This document shows, piece by piece, positions 8,226-15,237 of a stretch of DNA of 44,780 nucleotides; positions within the stretch are counted from its first letter, which is position 1; the number at the start of each line of letters is the position of its first letter. The DNA comes from Deltaproteobacteria bacterium (GTDB lineage: Bacteria > Desulfobacterota > Syntrophia > Syntrophales > UBA2210), in NCBI GenBank assembly GCA_019313385.1, contig JAFDBG010000004.1, forward strand, positions 1 through 44,780. The letters are read 5' to 3'. A model generated the notes under the pieces. That model was not told the DNA's origin, searched no databases, and saw nothing but the letters and a program-made list of their open reading frames with translations. The position numbers and the translations under genes are program-made.

Positions 8226-9344
8226 TTAGGGGTTTTTTGCCATGTTAATGAGTTGACAAACTCTCTTCAGATAAAGCTCCCAGACTTTGAGGTCCCGAGA
8301 AGACACAAAATTCTGTTTCAATATTTCCGGCCTTGGAAATAATGTTTCAAAGATGGAGTAAATCCGCACCCATAATCCCCTGTCGGGGGAAAAGAGAAAA
8401 AGGGCGGCCCATATGGGCAGGGATCCCTTTTTTAGTCTTTCTTTCAGCAGTCTCCTTTCCATAAAGTTGAGTCTTTCCAACTTCAATGCCCGGCTGACTT
8501 CCGGTGGGAAGAAAAAATCAAACAGATGGCGGATCAGGAAAAAGATATATGAAACAGATTTTTCCTGGCCCATATATCGGACTCGATTAATGAGCGCTTC
8601 CCAGTCAGACTTCTTCCAGTCGGCGAGCAGGCCTTTGATATCCACCAGCCAGATCATTCTTTCCGCATTGTGTTTTAGTGCATGAAGGCTCAAGATTATA
8701 ACCTGATCATATTTGTTTAAAGACAGGACGTCCTCGCCCTCAAAGTCCATACTCCGGGCATTCGTATAGAAATGACTCTGTCCCCGGGCAAGAATAAACT
8801 TTCGCGCCCCAATGCGTTCAGCCCCTAAAATGTGGGAGTGAAGATCGATGGTGGTGCGCCTCCTTCGGAAAGTACCCGGATAAGCAGGATCGCTCTGGTA
8901 GCCCAAGGCAGTCAGTGTCTGGATAATTTCCCTGTGATCCCTGCCGGGTATCCAGAGATCGATGTCGGTCAATTGCCTCAAACCGATATCGTGATAGACC
9001 TGTTTCAAAAGAATTATCCCCTTCAGCGGGATAACCTTTATCTTTTTTTGATTGAGCTGATGGAGAATTTCTTTGAAATCATGGAGCAGCTTGAGGTTAA
9101 AAACAACATTTCCGTGGTAGAGATTTCGAAGCGTTTCTACCTGCCGCTTATCGAGGATATCCAGCAGATTTGATTTAGTGAGACTTTTATAGAGAAAGCC
9201 GGCCAGTCCTCCGTCAAAGGCCGTACCGATCAAATGGTCCACATCCATGCACCGGAGCATAAGACGCTGCAATTTTTGCTGTTGATACGAGTCAGGATAT
9301 AACTCGGCTGAGCAGGCCAGTATTTTTTGTTCAAGAGAAGTCAT
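8226..9344 (-). CDS. Nucleotidyltransferase family protein (NTP_transf_5-like)
   Basis: The 372-residue product matches the uncharacterised nucleotidyltransferase family often found beside PqqD-like and HPr-kinase-like proteins. A helical N-terminal half leads to KVIPLKGIILLKQVYHDIGL and then RQLTDIDLWIPG, whose DxD pair is the expected metal-binding site of the polymerase-beta fold. A downstream DLHSHI motif fits the third acidic strand. The gene is the last of the minus-strand operon, separated from the peptidase gene by a 207-bp gap that holds an interspersed repeat. In lasso peptide clusters a kinase and a nucleotidyltransferase can act one after the other on the peptide. A similar role here with ScmC is a hypothesis. 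Family assignment is good; the substrate is unknown. Confidence 0.75.
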   Translation of the reverse strand: MTSLEQKILACSAELYPDSYQQQKLQRLMLRCMDVDHLIGTAFDGGLAGFLYKSLTKSNLLDILDKRQVETLRNLYHGNVVFNLKLLHDFKEILHQLNQKKIKVIPLKGIILLKQVYHDIGLRQLTDIDLWIPGRDHREIIQTLTALGYQSDPAYPGTFRRRRTTIDLHSHILGAERIGARKFILARGQSHFYTNARSMDFEGEDVLSLNKYDQVIILSLHALKHNAERMIWLVDIKGLLADWKKSDWEALINRVRYMGQEKSVSYIFFLIRHLFDFFFPPEVSRALKLERLNFMERRLLKERLKKGSLPIWAALFLFSPDRGLWVRIYSIFETLFPRPEILKQNFVSSRDLKVWELYLKRVCQLINMAKNP

Positions 9345-9393
9345 TTTTATCTATTCACCGCATAAACGCGGGACTCGCAGATGATATTTTTAT

Positions 9394-9586
9394 GTAACTA
9401 CTCAGGTAGATAGGCTGTAGGCTGAAGGCTGTTAGGCTGTTAGGGAGATTCGAGAATACCGCAAATTTTGAAGCCACGTTTGGCACAAGAATCTACTGTT
9501 TCTCTGCCAAAGCGCCGCAATTGCGCTCTTCCGGCCACTTCAGCCTTCAGACTAAACAGCTTCAGCCTGACTACGTGAGTAGTCAC
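9394..9586. repeat. Interspersed inverted-repeat element, copy 1
   Basis: The left end (GTAACTACTCAGGTAG, then TAGGCTGTAGGCTGAAGGC) is an imperfect inverted repeat of the right end (TTCAGCCTGACTACGTGAG, then TAGTCAC). A related element lies at 17143-17293 with the same right-end core GACTACGTGAGTAGT. No coding capacity is seen. The structure is MITE- or REP-like. Its right end overlaps the last dozen codons and stop of the upstream peptidase gene. Confidence 0.7.
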
Positions 9587-10205
9587 CACTGATACATGCA
9601 TCTGGTTGAGGGAGAGATCCCTCATCCACAAAGAGGCGGAAAGGCCGCCGGATAAACCACTCGTTTTTGCCCGGCAGGAGGCGCCCGATCACATGTCCTG
9701 CCATGAGAAGCTGAAACTCCACTCCGTCGGAACGGCTGAAAGAAAGAACCCGCATACGCATTCCATCCGGCAACCATCGCCTGAACAGTCCGGTTTCAGC
9801 CAAACGATGATAGACAGGATTCAGAAAGGAAGATATCACCGAATCGATGTTGCAGAAAAATCTGACTGCGGACGCATATAACAGGCCCCTTGTTCCACCA
9901 TATATTGCCAGAAGCCGATTTCCCCTTCGCGCTCGGGCTACACGCCCGACAATACGATCAGGGCTTAGTGACCAGGGATCGGCATCGTTATTGTTGTCGC
10001 CGCGTGTCATTACCCCATGGTCGGAGGTGGAAACAACCCTGTGAACAACCATGTCGTTGCTGCCCGGTGGAAAAAATACGATGACATCTCCACGTCGAAT
10101 CTGATCACCTTCGCCCGGCGATACATGCATTATGTCAGACGCCTTTAAAACAGGGTGCATGCTTGAACCGGTGTAAACCATTTTTTGGGGGGCATATCCG
10201 CTCAT
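9552..10205 (-). CDS. S24/S26-type (signal peptidase I-like) peptidase
   Basis: The 217-residue protein contains the catalytic-serine box GSSMHP (Ser15), followed by RRGDVIVFFPPG, VVHRVVS and TRGDNNNDADP. These are the conserved boxes of the SipW/archaeal-type signal peptidases, where His replaces the catalytic Lys. Unlike usual signal peptidases there is no clear N-terminal membrane anchor, since the Ser box starts at residue 13. It may be soluble or attached through another segment. The gene begins one base before the end of scmC in the radical-SAM operon, so it is a plausible leader peptidase for the cassette's peptide. Its last twelve or so codons and stop lie inside an interspersed repeat, so the natural C-terminus may have been replaced. 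Confidence 0.75.
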   Translation of the reverse strand: MSGYAPQKMVYTGSSMHPVLKASDIMHVSPGEGDQIRRGDVIVFFPPGSNDMVVHRVVSTSDHGVMTRGDNNNDADPWSLSPDRIVGRVARARRGNRLLAIYGGTRGLLYASAVRFFCNIDSVISSFLNPVYHRLAETGLFRRWLPDGMRMRVLSFSRSDGVEFQLLMAGHVIGRLLPGKNEWFIRRPFRLFVDEGSLPQPDACISGDYSRSQAEAV

Positions 10206-10206
10206 G

Positions 10207-11133
10207 TCAGAGAACCTTTTCTATCTCGTCCCAGAAATAACCGTTAAGGCTGTTTCGGAGAATATGAGCAGGAACAGTCCTGGCCATATCACTCGCGTTA
10301 TCAAAAATTTTCTTCTTTATATCTGTCTTTTCTTTCATATCCATGTGCCACCAGACTGGATTAATCGCCTCCGCGCATGAATCATTAATACGCACAGCCG
10401 CCTGTCCCTGGCCTATGGGAACAACTCTATCGGAAGTGGCCTGTTCTATAAAAAAAATCGCGGCAAGGGGAACATAATGTTGGATATTCCAGTTCTGTTC
10501 CGATCCATGCCAGAGGTGATCGCTCCAAGTGGGGACAGGGTGAGCCAGGTATCTGTTTTGATCATCCGGCACGACAAGGGACTGATCATCACTCAAGACA
10601 TGCCAGGCAGGAGGAAGACGGCGAGACAGGGTGGATTTCCCCGCGCCTCCCGGACCGGCAAGCAACACTCCGCTCCCGTTTCGCTCTATGAGAGCCCCAT
10701 GCAGAATAAGCCCCCCGGAATCGAACGATCTTAAGTATATGCCGTAAAGGGCAGTCCACATTTTTACAATGTCAACCCTGTGACTGCGGGCAGGCTCTAT
10801 TTCACAGACAATATCCGGTGTCCCCTTATGCGTCCAGAGCCTGAGCGCCCCGAAATCCACGCCATTCCATCCGTCAGTTGGAAGATCCGTCTTTATCTTC
10901 GAGAATATGAGGGGATTTGGCTCATTACATTCGTCTTTCTTCCAACGCCCCGGGACAAAGAACATCCTGGTACTGCTGCGGCTCATATCCCGATCGTCAG
11001 GATTCAGTCCGATAATCGTGGCGAATTTTTGTACCCATGACCTTGTCTTCGGCGTGGCCATAAAGGACCAGCAGATGCCATTGCCCAGTTTCAGAAGGAA
11101 TTGTGTGTCGGATGTTTCATCTTTCAAACTCAA
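10207..11133 (-). CDS. scmC: HPr-kinase-like protein of the SynChlorMet cassette (ScmC)
   Basis: The protein has a P-loop (LLAGPGGAGKSTLSRRL) followed by an SDDQSLVV segment, as in the C-terminal domain of HPr kinase/phosphorylase. Such HprK relatives are common beside PqqD-like proteins, and some phosphorylate lasso peptides. Position between a radical SAM pair and an S26 peptidase fits the SynChlorMet family ScmC, a name assigned from memory of the family. The start is uncertain. An ATG at 11226 would make 339 residues, but its first 26 codons overlap the precursor peptide gene in another frame and read as low-complexity Gly/Pro/Gln sequence. TTG codons at 11133 or 11127, just after an AAGG, are preferred here. 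Confidence 0.7.
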   Translation of the reverse strand: MSLKDETSDTQFLLKLGNGICWSFMATPKTRSWVQKFATIIGLNPDDRDMSRSSTRMFFVPGRWKKDECNEPNPLIFSKIKTDLPTDGWNGVDFGALRLWTHKGTPDIVCEIEPARSHRVDIVKMWTALYGIYLRSFDSGGLILHGALIERNGSGVLLAGPGGAGKSTLSRRLPPAWHVLSDDQSLVVPDDQNRYLAHPVPTWSDHLWHGSEQNWNIQHYVPLAAIFFIEQATSDRVVPIGQGQAAVRINDSCAEAINPVWWHMDMKEKTDIKKKIFDNASDMARTVPAHILRNSLNGYFWDEIEKVL

Positions 11134-11146
11134 ATTGACCTTGTTT

Positions 11147-11377
11147 TTATTTTGCCAGACTTCCAAGGCTGCAACCCCTTGAGGCAGATGCCCCTGCCCG
11201 GCATTTCCCTGCGGCGGATGACCCATTCTTGCAATTTCCTGGAACAGGTCCTCCTCCTCCTACACCCGATCCGAGGCTGCATTTCTTAGCGGCGGAAGCT
11301 CCCGATTTACAGTTTGTAGCCCCCTCGGCCCTGTCTCCCAAGGCGAAATCTATCAGGACAGGTTTCTCATAATTCAT
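11147..11377 (-). CDS. Candidate Cys-repeat RiPP precursor peptide
   Basis: A 76-residue peptide starts at an ATG preceded by AAAGGAGGAAATGTC, an excellent ribosome-binding site, and overlaps the scmF stop codon (ATGA), which implies translational coupling. The first 20 or so residues (MNYEKPVLIDFALGD onward) are Cys-free and look like a leader. The remainder has five Cys at positions 23, 33, 49, 59 and 69, spaced 10, 16, 10 and 10. Each starts a CxxG motif (CKSG, CSLG, CKNG, CRAG, CSLG), and the intervening residues follow an A/S-S-A-A/S pattern. The two modules are joined by a VGGGGPVPG linker and both end in CSLGS. The repeats differ at many synonymous sites, so the peptide pattern appears selected. 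It sits between the radical SAM genes and scmC, where a substrate is expected. No homologue is known to me. Confidence 0.85.
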   Translation of the reverse strand: MNYEKPVLIDFALGDRAEGATNCKSGASAAKKCSLGSGVGGGGPVPGNCKNGSSAAGKCRAGASASRGCSLGSLAK

Positions 11378-12480
11378 GACATTTCCTCCTTTTTTAAACG
11401 TGTCTCCGAAAAAAGCCCCTTGCTGTTTGCCTCGTGGCAGTACCAGAAGGGCGCCCAGAGGTTTTTGTTCAGATAGTAATTCTGGGCAATACAGTTTCCC
11501 CGACAGATGCTCTTTAAAAGACATTTTCCGCAGATGCCCTCGAGACGATCGGGGAGACCCTCGCGAAGCTCCCGGAGTACGGGGGAATTGTTCCAGACAT
11601 CGTCGAGGCGATCAATATCCGCATGCCCGAAGACAAGCTCGGGCACCGTCTTACCGATACCACACAGAGAATATGAACCATCGGCAAGGACACCAAGAAT
11701 GCCGAGAATGCCGCATGTATCGCATCCTGTGCCGCTGTTTCCAAACATCTTACTCAGGGGACGGAAGGCAGGCGGATGATCAAAGATGAGCGGCAGGTTT
11801 GTGGAAGCGGAGAGGGTATTTTCAACCCACCGCCCGAGCTCTATAAGCTCCTCTATTTCCAGAGTTTCCCCTGCCTCGTGCATCTGTTCTCCTCTTGCCA
11901 CGGGTTGCAAGACATTAAATTTGACTGAGCCTGCCCCCATTGATTCCGCCAGGCGCACAACCGCCTCGATCTCGTCTCTGTTGCAACGCGCCACCGTCAT
12001 GATGAGCTGCGGTTCAATGCCGGCATTTACGAGATTACTGATTCCATCGACAGTTTTTTCGAAACATCCGGAAACGCCTCGCACCCACTCGTGAATTTTC
12101 GCATCCGCGGCATCGAGGCTCACCGCCACAAAAGGGTCCTCACACGACGCCATTATTCGAGCAAGTTCACCTGTGCACAAAAGACCGTTGGTCTCTACAA
12201 CCAGTCTGAGGCCGCCGGTACGAATCTCCTCCAGGATTTCACGAATTTGCGGATGGAGCAAAGGCTCGCCGCCGGTCAGTTTGACTGCTGACAACCCCAG
12301 TGGTCTGGCCTGCTCTACTATGGATTTGAAAAGGTTCAGAGAAAGGCTGGGATAAGTATGAGTGTCGTCCTCGTATTTCGGGGCAAGCCAGCAATGACGG
12401 CAGCGAAGATTGCACCCCTCCGTCAGGTAAAAGTAGATCTGATTCAGGGAAAATTTTCGTTCTTCTTTTATGGCTGTCAT
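11374..12480 (-). CDS. scmF: Radical SAM/SPASM peptide maturase (ScmF)
   Basis: From an ATG at 12480, which follows the scmE stop by one base, the protein is 368 residues long. It has the radical SAM cluster motif GCNLRCRHCW (Cys 23, 27 and 30), the GGEPLLHP motif and a typical TIM-barrel core. A C-terminal SPASM region has CDTCG, SLCGIG and a CGKCLLKSICRGNC cluster, ending with WYCHE, which would hold auxiliary iron-sulfur clusters. PqqE-like enzymes of this class install carbon-carbon or thioether links in ribosomal peptides. A longer start at 12552 would add only a translated heptamer repeat and is not preferred. The stop codon overlaps the start of the Cys-repeat peptide. The name follows the SynChlorMet cassette, from memory. 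Confidence 0.85.
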   Translation of the reverse strand: MTAIKEERKFSLNQIYFYLTEGCNLRCRHCWLAPKYEDDTHTYPSLSLNLFKSIVEQARPLGLSAVKLTGGEPLLHPQIREILEEIRTGGLRLVVETNGLLCTGELARIMASCEDPFVAVSLDAADAKIHEWVRGVSGCFEKTVDGISNLVNAGIEPQLIMTVARCNRDEIEAVVRLAESMGAGSVKFNVLQPVARGEQMHEAGETLEIEELIELGRWVENTLSASTNLPLIFDHPPAFRPLSKMFGNSGTGCDTCGILGILGVLADGSYSLCGIGKTVPELVFGHADIDRLDDVWNNSPVLRELREGLPDRLEGICGKCLLKSICRGNCIAQNYYLNKNLWAPFWYCHEANSKGLFSETRLKKEEMS

Positions 12481-12481
12481 T

Positions 12482-13651
12482 TTATTCACTGTCCACTGTC
12501 CACTGTCCACTGTCCACTGTCCACTGTCCACTGTCCACTGTCCACTGTTCACTACTGTTACAGGGAAGTTTTCCGCCCTCTTTTAAAAAATCCCTCAGGC
12601 ACGCGTCAGGACTTGGGTGATTTACCTGACCTGTAATCGTATAGGCCAGCGCGGGACAATTACCGGTGCAATAAGGGATATAATCGCAACCCCTGCAGAA
12701 GTCGAAATCACTGAGGGGAATAGTATATCGATTCCTCAGCCGTTTCAGTTCAGGATGGTGTTGCCATATCTCTTTGAGATCACTTTTGCCCACGCGCCCC
12801 AACTCTATATGGCTTAACTGGGCGCACGGAACTATTGCGCCGTCTGCGCGGACCGCAAGACTGCTCGTATGGCAGCCGCATCCGGTAAGATATCCTCCCC
12901 CGGGAAGGTTCTCTTTACCTTCACAACGGGCCTGTTCCATCATCATCCAGTTTATCGCTTCAGCCAGAGGACCTGCCGTAGCGCCAATTCGCCCATTGTA
13001 CTCCCTGTTCAGAGCCAAGAGACTTTCCATGGCAAGGGTTCGTTCGGGAACGCTAAGTTGAACCTCTTCGGCATTTTCCCGGCAGAGTCCCATAAAAGAA
13101 ACCGCGTTGGTTGTGAATTCAGTAAAATCGAAGTCTTCCAGTAAAAACCGGGTTATTTCCTCAAGCTTATGTACGTTCTCTTTATGAATGGTAACTCTTA
13201 CAGACACCGGAACACTGTGTTTCCTTAAAATTTCAATTCCCTTCACAGCCCTGGAGAAACTGCCCTTGCCCCTGAAAACATCGTGTGTCGGGGCATCAGA
13301 ACCATCAATAGAGACCTGAACACCATCACAGCGGCGAGTTGAAGCTAAGAAAATAGCCATCTCGTCTGTAATCAGTGTTCCGTTGCTCAATATATTGAAG
13401 CGCATCCGGTTTTCGACGATTCCTTCAATGAGTTCAGGCAAGTCCCTGCGGTAAAAAGGCTCCCCACCCTGAAGGCAGACCGTCATAATCCCGCAGCGAT
13501 TCAGCTCCTGAAAGAAATCCAGCCATTCTTCTGTGGGCAGGTCCCGGCTGACATCCCCCTCGCTGCTGAAATGAGAGCAGTATTTGCACCGCAGATTGCA
13601 ACCATTTGTAATATCTAAATCCAAAGACCTCGGAGTGCTCATTATCCTCAT
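12482..13651 (-). CDS. scmE: Radical SAM/SPASM peptide maturase (ScmE)
   Basis: The 389-residue protein has the motif GCNLRCKYCS (Cys 18, 22 and 25), LQGGEPFYRRDL and a VSIDGSDA segment typical of radical SAM barrels. The C-terminal SPASM part carries TGCGCHTSSLAVRADG, PCAQLSH, and FCRGCDYIPYCTGNCPALA for auxiliary clusters, then a late Cys in PDACLRDFLKEGG. It belongs to the PqqE-like peptide-modifying enzymes and pairs with the PqqD-like protein encoded 6 bp upstream. After CNSS the last residues (EQWTVDSGQW and so on) are encoded by the heptamer array and look like an acquired tail. Stop TAA lies one base before the scmF ATG, so the two enzymes are made in a coupled way. Confidence 0.85.
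   Translation of the reverse strand: MRIMSTPRSLDLDITNGCNLRCKYCSHFSSEGDVSRDLPTEEWLDFFQELNRCGIMTVCLQGGEPFYRRDLPELIEGIVENRMRFNILSNGTLITDEMAIFLASTRRCDGVQVSIDGSDAPTHDVFRGKGSFSRAVKGIEILRKHSVPVSVRVTIHKENVHKLEEITRFLLEDFDFTEFTTNAVSFMGLCRENAEEVQLSVPERTLAMESLLALNREYNGRIGATAGPLAEAINWMMMEQARCEGKENLPGGGYLTGCGCHTSSLAVRADGAIVPCAQLSHIELGRVGKSDLKEIWQHHPELKRLRNRYTIPLSDFDFCRGCDYIPYCTGNCPALAYTITGQVNHPSPDACLRDFLKEGGKLPCNSSEQWTVDSGQWTVDSGQWTVDSE
12487..12549. repeat. Heptanucleotide tandem array at the scmE/scmF junction
   Basis: Eight perfect copies of CACTGTC and a ninth ending in T (CACTGTT) lie head to tail. Because 7 is not a multiple of 3, the array encodes the same cyclic heptapeptide (WTVDSGQ) in all three minus-strand frames and contains no stop. 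It forms the last 20 or so codons of scmE. The flank (ACTGTTCACTACTGTTACAG) resembles the end of the interspersed repeat at 41401, so the array may have grown from such an element. Arrays of this kind change length by slippage. Confidence 0.95.
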
Positions 13652-13657
13652 AAGATA

Positions 13658-13975
13658 TTATCCCCCGGCAACTTCGAAACCGGCCAGGCCCCGTTCTGTC
13701 AGCTCCTGAATTAATTCCTTGAGATCATTTCCCGCTTCTTCGGGCACATTCTCACACTCTCCATGCAGCTTTTTCAGTATGTCATTCAATGTGTGAGAGC
13801 CGTCAAGAAGTTTCCATATAAAAACACCCGTTGGATTAAGACCCATACCTTTGCCGGTGTCAGGGTCAAAGAGTATTGCCCAGTCATCGAACTCCTCGCG
13901 AAGCACGATTAAGGGATTGGCCACCGGCCTGGTTTTCTCTGTTATTATCATATGTTTCCCCGTTGCCTCCTTCAT
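13658..13975 (-). CDS. scmD: PqqD-like RiPP recognition element (ScmD)
   Basis: The 105-residue protein matches the PqqD fold. A strand region VLREEFDDWAILFDPDTGKG leads to the family signature LNPTGVFIWKLLDGSHTLND, followed by helices with ELIQELTERGL. PqqD-type proteins bind the leader of a precursor peptide and present it to the radical SAM partner. The gene stands immediately before scmE with a 6-bp gap and 5 bp after the ATPase gene. The length and motif order are normal for a stand-alone recognition element. Its presence argues strongly for a ribosomal peptide substrate in this operon. Confidence 0.85.
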   Translation of the reverse strand: MKEATGKHMIITEKTRPVANPLIVLREEFDDWAILFDPDTGKGMGLNPTGVFIWKLLDGSHTLNDILKKLHGECENVPEEAGNDLKELIQELTERGLAGFEVAGG

Positions 13976-13980
13976 ACAAT

Positions 13981-14778
13981 CTAATCAACATCCAGTACAG
14001 CCTGTTTGACAACCTCAGGATCAACAACCTTTGCCTTTAAAGCAAATCCTGTCATAAGGCTCGTGTCGCAAACGTTATTTATCACCCTGGGTATTCCACC
14101 CGTGTAAGAGTATATCTCATTCATAGCCTGCGGGTTAATTATACTGCCATCTGAACCGGCCTTTTTGAGGCGGGCATCTACATATTTTATTGTTTCATCA
14201 AGACTCAAAGAATTCAAATGATATTTTACGGCAATCCTCTGATTCAGTTGTTTAATATTCTTAACGATATCCCTCAGCTCCGGCTGACCAAGCAGGATAA
14301 TGGTCAGCATGAACATGTCATTCAGCTGGAAATTCAGCAACAACCGTATTTCTTCAAAGGTTGCAGTGGAAATCAGATGTGCTTCGTCAAATATCAGCAG
14401 TGTCATCTTGTCATTTCGGAGGTTCTCCAGTACTCTTTCATTCAATAATTTCAAGAGGGAAGACTTTGGCAAATCCATATCCGGATCCAAACCAAGACTG
14501 TGGAGAATTTCTCTTAAGAAATCTACAGGCTCAAGAGTCGGATTGGTCATTAATCCTATATCAAACTTTTCATCAGGAAGCTGCTGTATCAGCACCCTGG
14601 TCAGCATCGTTTTCCCACTGCCAATCTCCCCGGTAATCAAGACTATACCCTTGTTCCGTTCTATCGCGTACAGGAGCCGGGACAGCGCCTCTTCGTGCTC
14701 GGGAGAATAATACATAAAGGCCGGATCTGGAACATTTTCAAAAGGGAATTTCTTAAGACCCCAGTATTCTAAATACAT
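13981..14778 (-). CDS. ExeA-like AAA ATPase (PEP-CTERM-associated type)
   Basis: This 265-residue protein starts MYLEYWGLKKFPFENVPDPA, the classic start of ExeA/GspA-type ATPases. Walker A is GEIGSGKTML (about residues 50-59), Walker B is LLIFDEAHL, and a sensor region follows with LGQPELR and NQRIAVKYHL. Very similar stand-alone ATPases accompany exosortase/exopolysaccharide loci. Unlike ExeA itself it lacks the long C-terminal peptidoglycan-binding part, so it should be cytoplasmic. It overlaps the phosphatase gene by 10 bp and lies 5 bp before scmD. Its role is unknown; association with polysaccharide secretion is inferred from related loci. Confidence 0.8.
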   Translation of the reverse strand: MYLEYWGLKKFPFENVPDPAFMYYSPEHEEALSRLLYAIERNKGIVLITGEIGSGKTMLTRVLIQQLPDEKFDIGLMTNPTLEPVDFLREILHSLGLDPDMDLPKSSLLKLLNERVLENLRNDKMTLLIFDEAHLISTATFEEIRLLLNFQLNDMFMLTIILLGQPELRDIVKNIKQLNQRIAVKYHLNSLSLDETIKYVDARLKKAGSDGSIINPQAMNEIYSYTGGIPRVINNVCDTSLMTGFALKAKVVDPEVVKQAVLDVD

Positions 14779-15233
14779 CTCAGCACTCCTTCAATAGCCA
14801 GGTATATTTCCGCAAAACAAAGCCTGTAGTGATAGCTTGAAAGCTTGTAAGGGTCCCTGATATCATCCACATCACCGCTGTTCAACTGGGTGCAGCCACT
14901 GGAAAATGGTTTTAAGAGAAAGGTCTTCTCTTTTGCTTCGGGATAGTTTTCAATGATCGTCTTCTGGTGCTGTTGCTCCATCACAAGTATCATGTCGGTT
15001 TCAGCGATCATATCCTCTGTCAATATCCTCGATTTATGGCCGTAGCCATTAAACCCCTTTTCTTCCAGAATATCAACAGTCCCTGGATCGCCCGGGGCAC
15101 CTTCCATATCAAAAAGGGAAGCCGATGACACCTCAATGTCGCCGCGGCCATTCTCCTTTGCCCTTTTCCTGAATATGCGCTCCGCCATAAAGCTCCGGCA
15201 GATATTGGCGGTGCAGACAAACAGAATTTTCAT
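14769..15233 (-). CDS. Low-molecular-weight protein tyrosine phosphatase (Wzb-like)
   Basis: The 154-residue product has the LMW-PTP P-loop at its very start, CTANICRS (Cys7, Arg13, Ser14), and the general-acid motif DPY near residue 127. Family length is normal. Such phosphatases dephosphorylate Wzc-type tyrosine kinases and thereby allow cycles of capsule polymerisation. No kinase is encoded in this operon, but the Wzc-like kinase lies about 10 kb away on the same strand and is the obvious partner. The gene overlaps the ATPase gene by 10 bp and follows a small membrane protein gene by 4 bp. Confidence 0.88.
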   Translation of the reverse strand: MKILFVCTANICRSFMAERIFRKRAKENGRGDIEVSSASLFDMEGAPGDPGTVDILEEKGFNGYGHKSRILTEDMIAETDMILVMEQQHQKTIIENYPEAKEKTFLLKPFSSGCTQLNSGDVDDIRDPYKLSSYHYRLCFAEIYLAIEGVLRCI

Positions 15234-15237
15234 AAAC

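Noticed and set aside
11134-11226. ATG start of scmC at 11226
   Set aside because: It overlaps the precursor peptide gene by about 80 bp and its first residues are low-complexity out-of-frame reading. It is not fully excluded, because AGGA lies 10 nt upstream.
12487-12549. CRISPR-like array
   Set aside because: The units are contiguous 7-mers with no spacers.
12481-12552. Longer start of scmF at 12552
   Set aside because: The extra 24 codons are only translated heptamer repeat, and an ATG at 12480 directly follows the scmE stop.
13981-14778. Evidence for an exosortase/PEP-CTERM system in the window
   Set aside because: The ATPase resembles that system's ATPase, but no exosortase or PEP-CTERM protein is encoded here.
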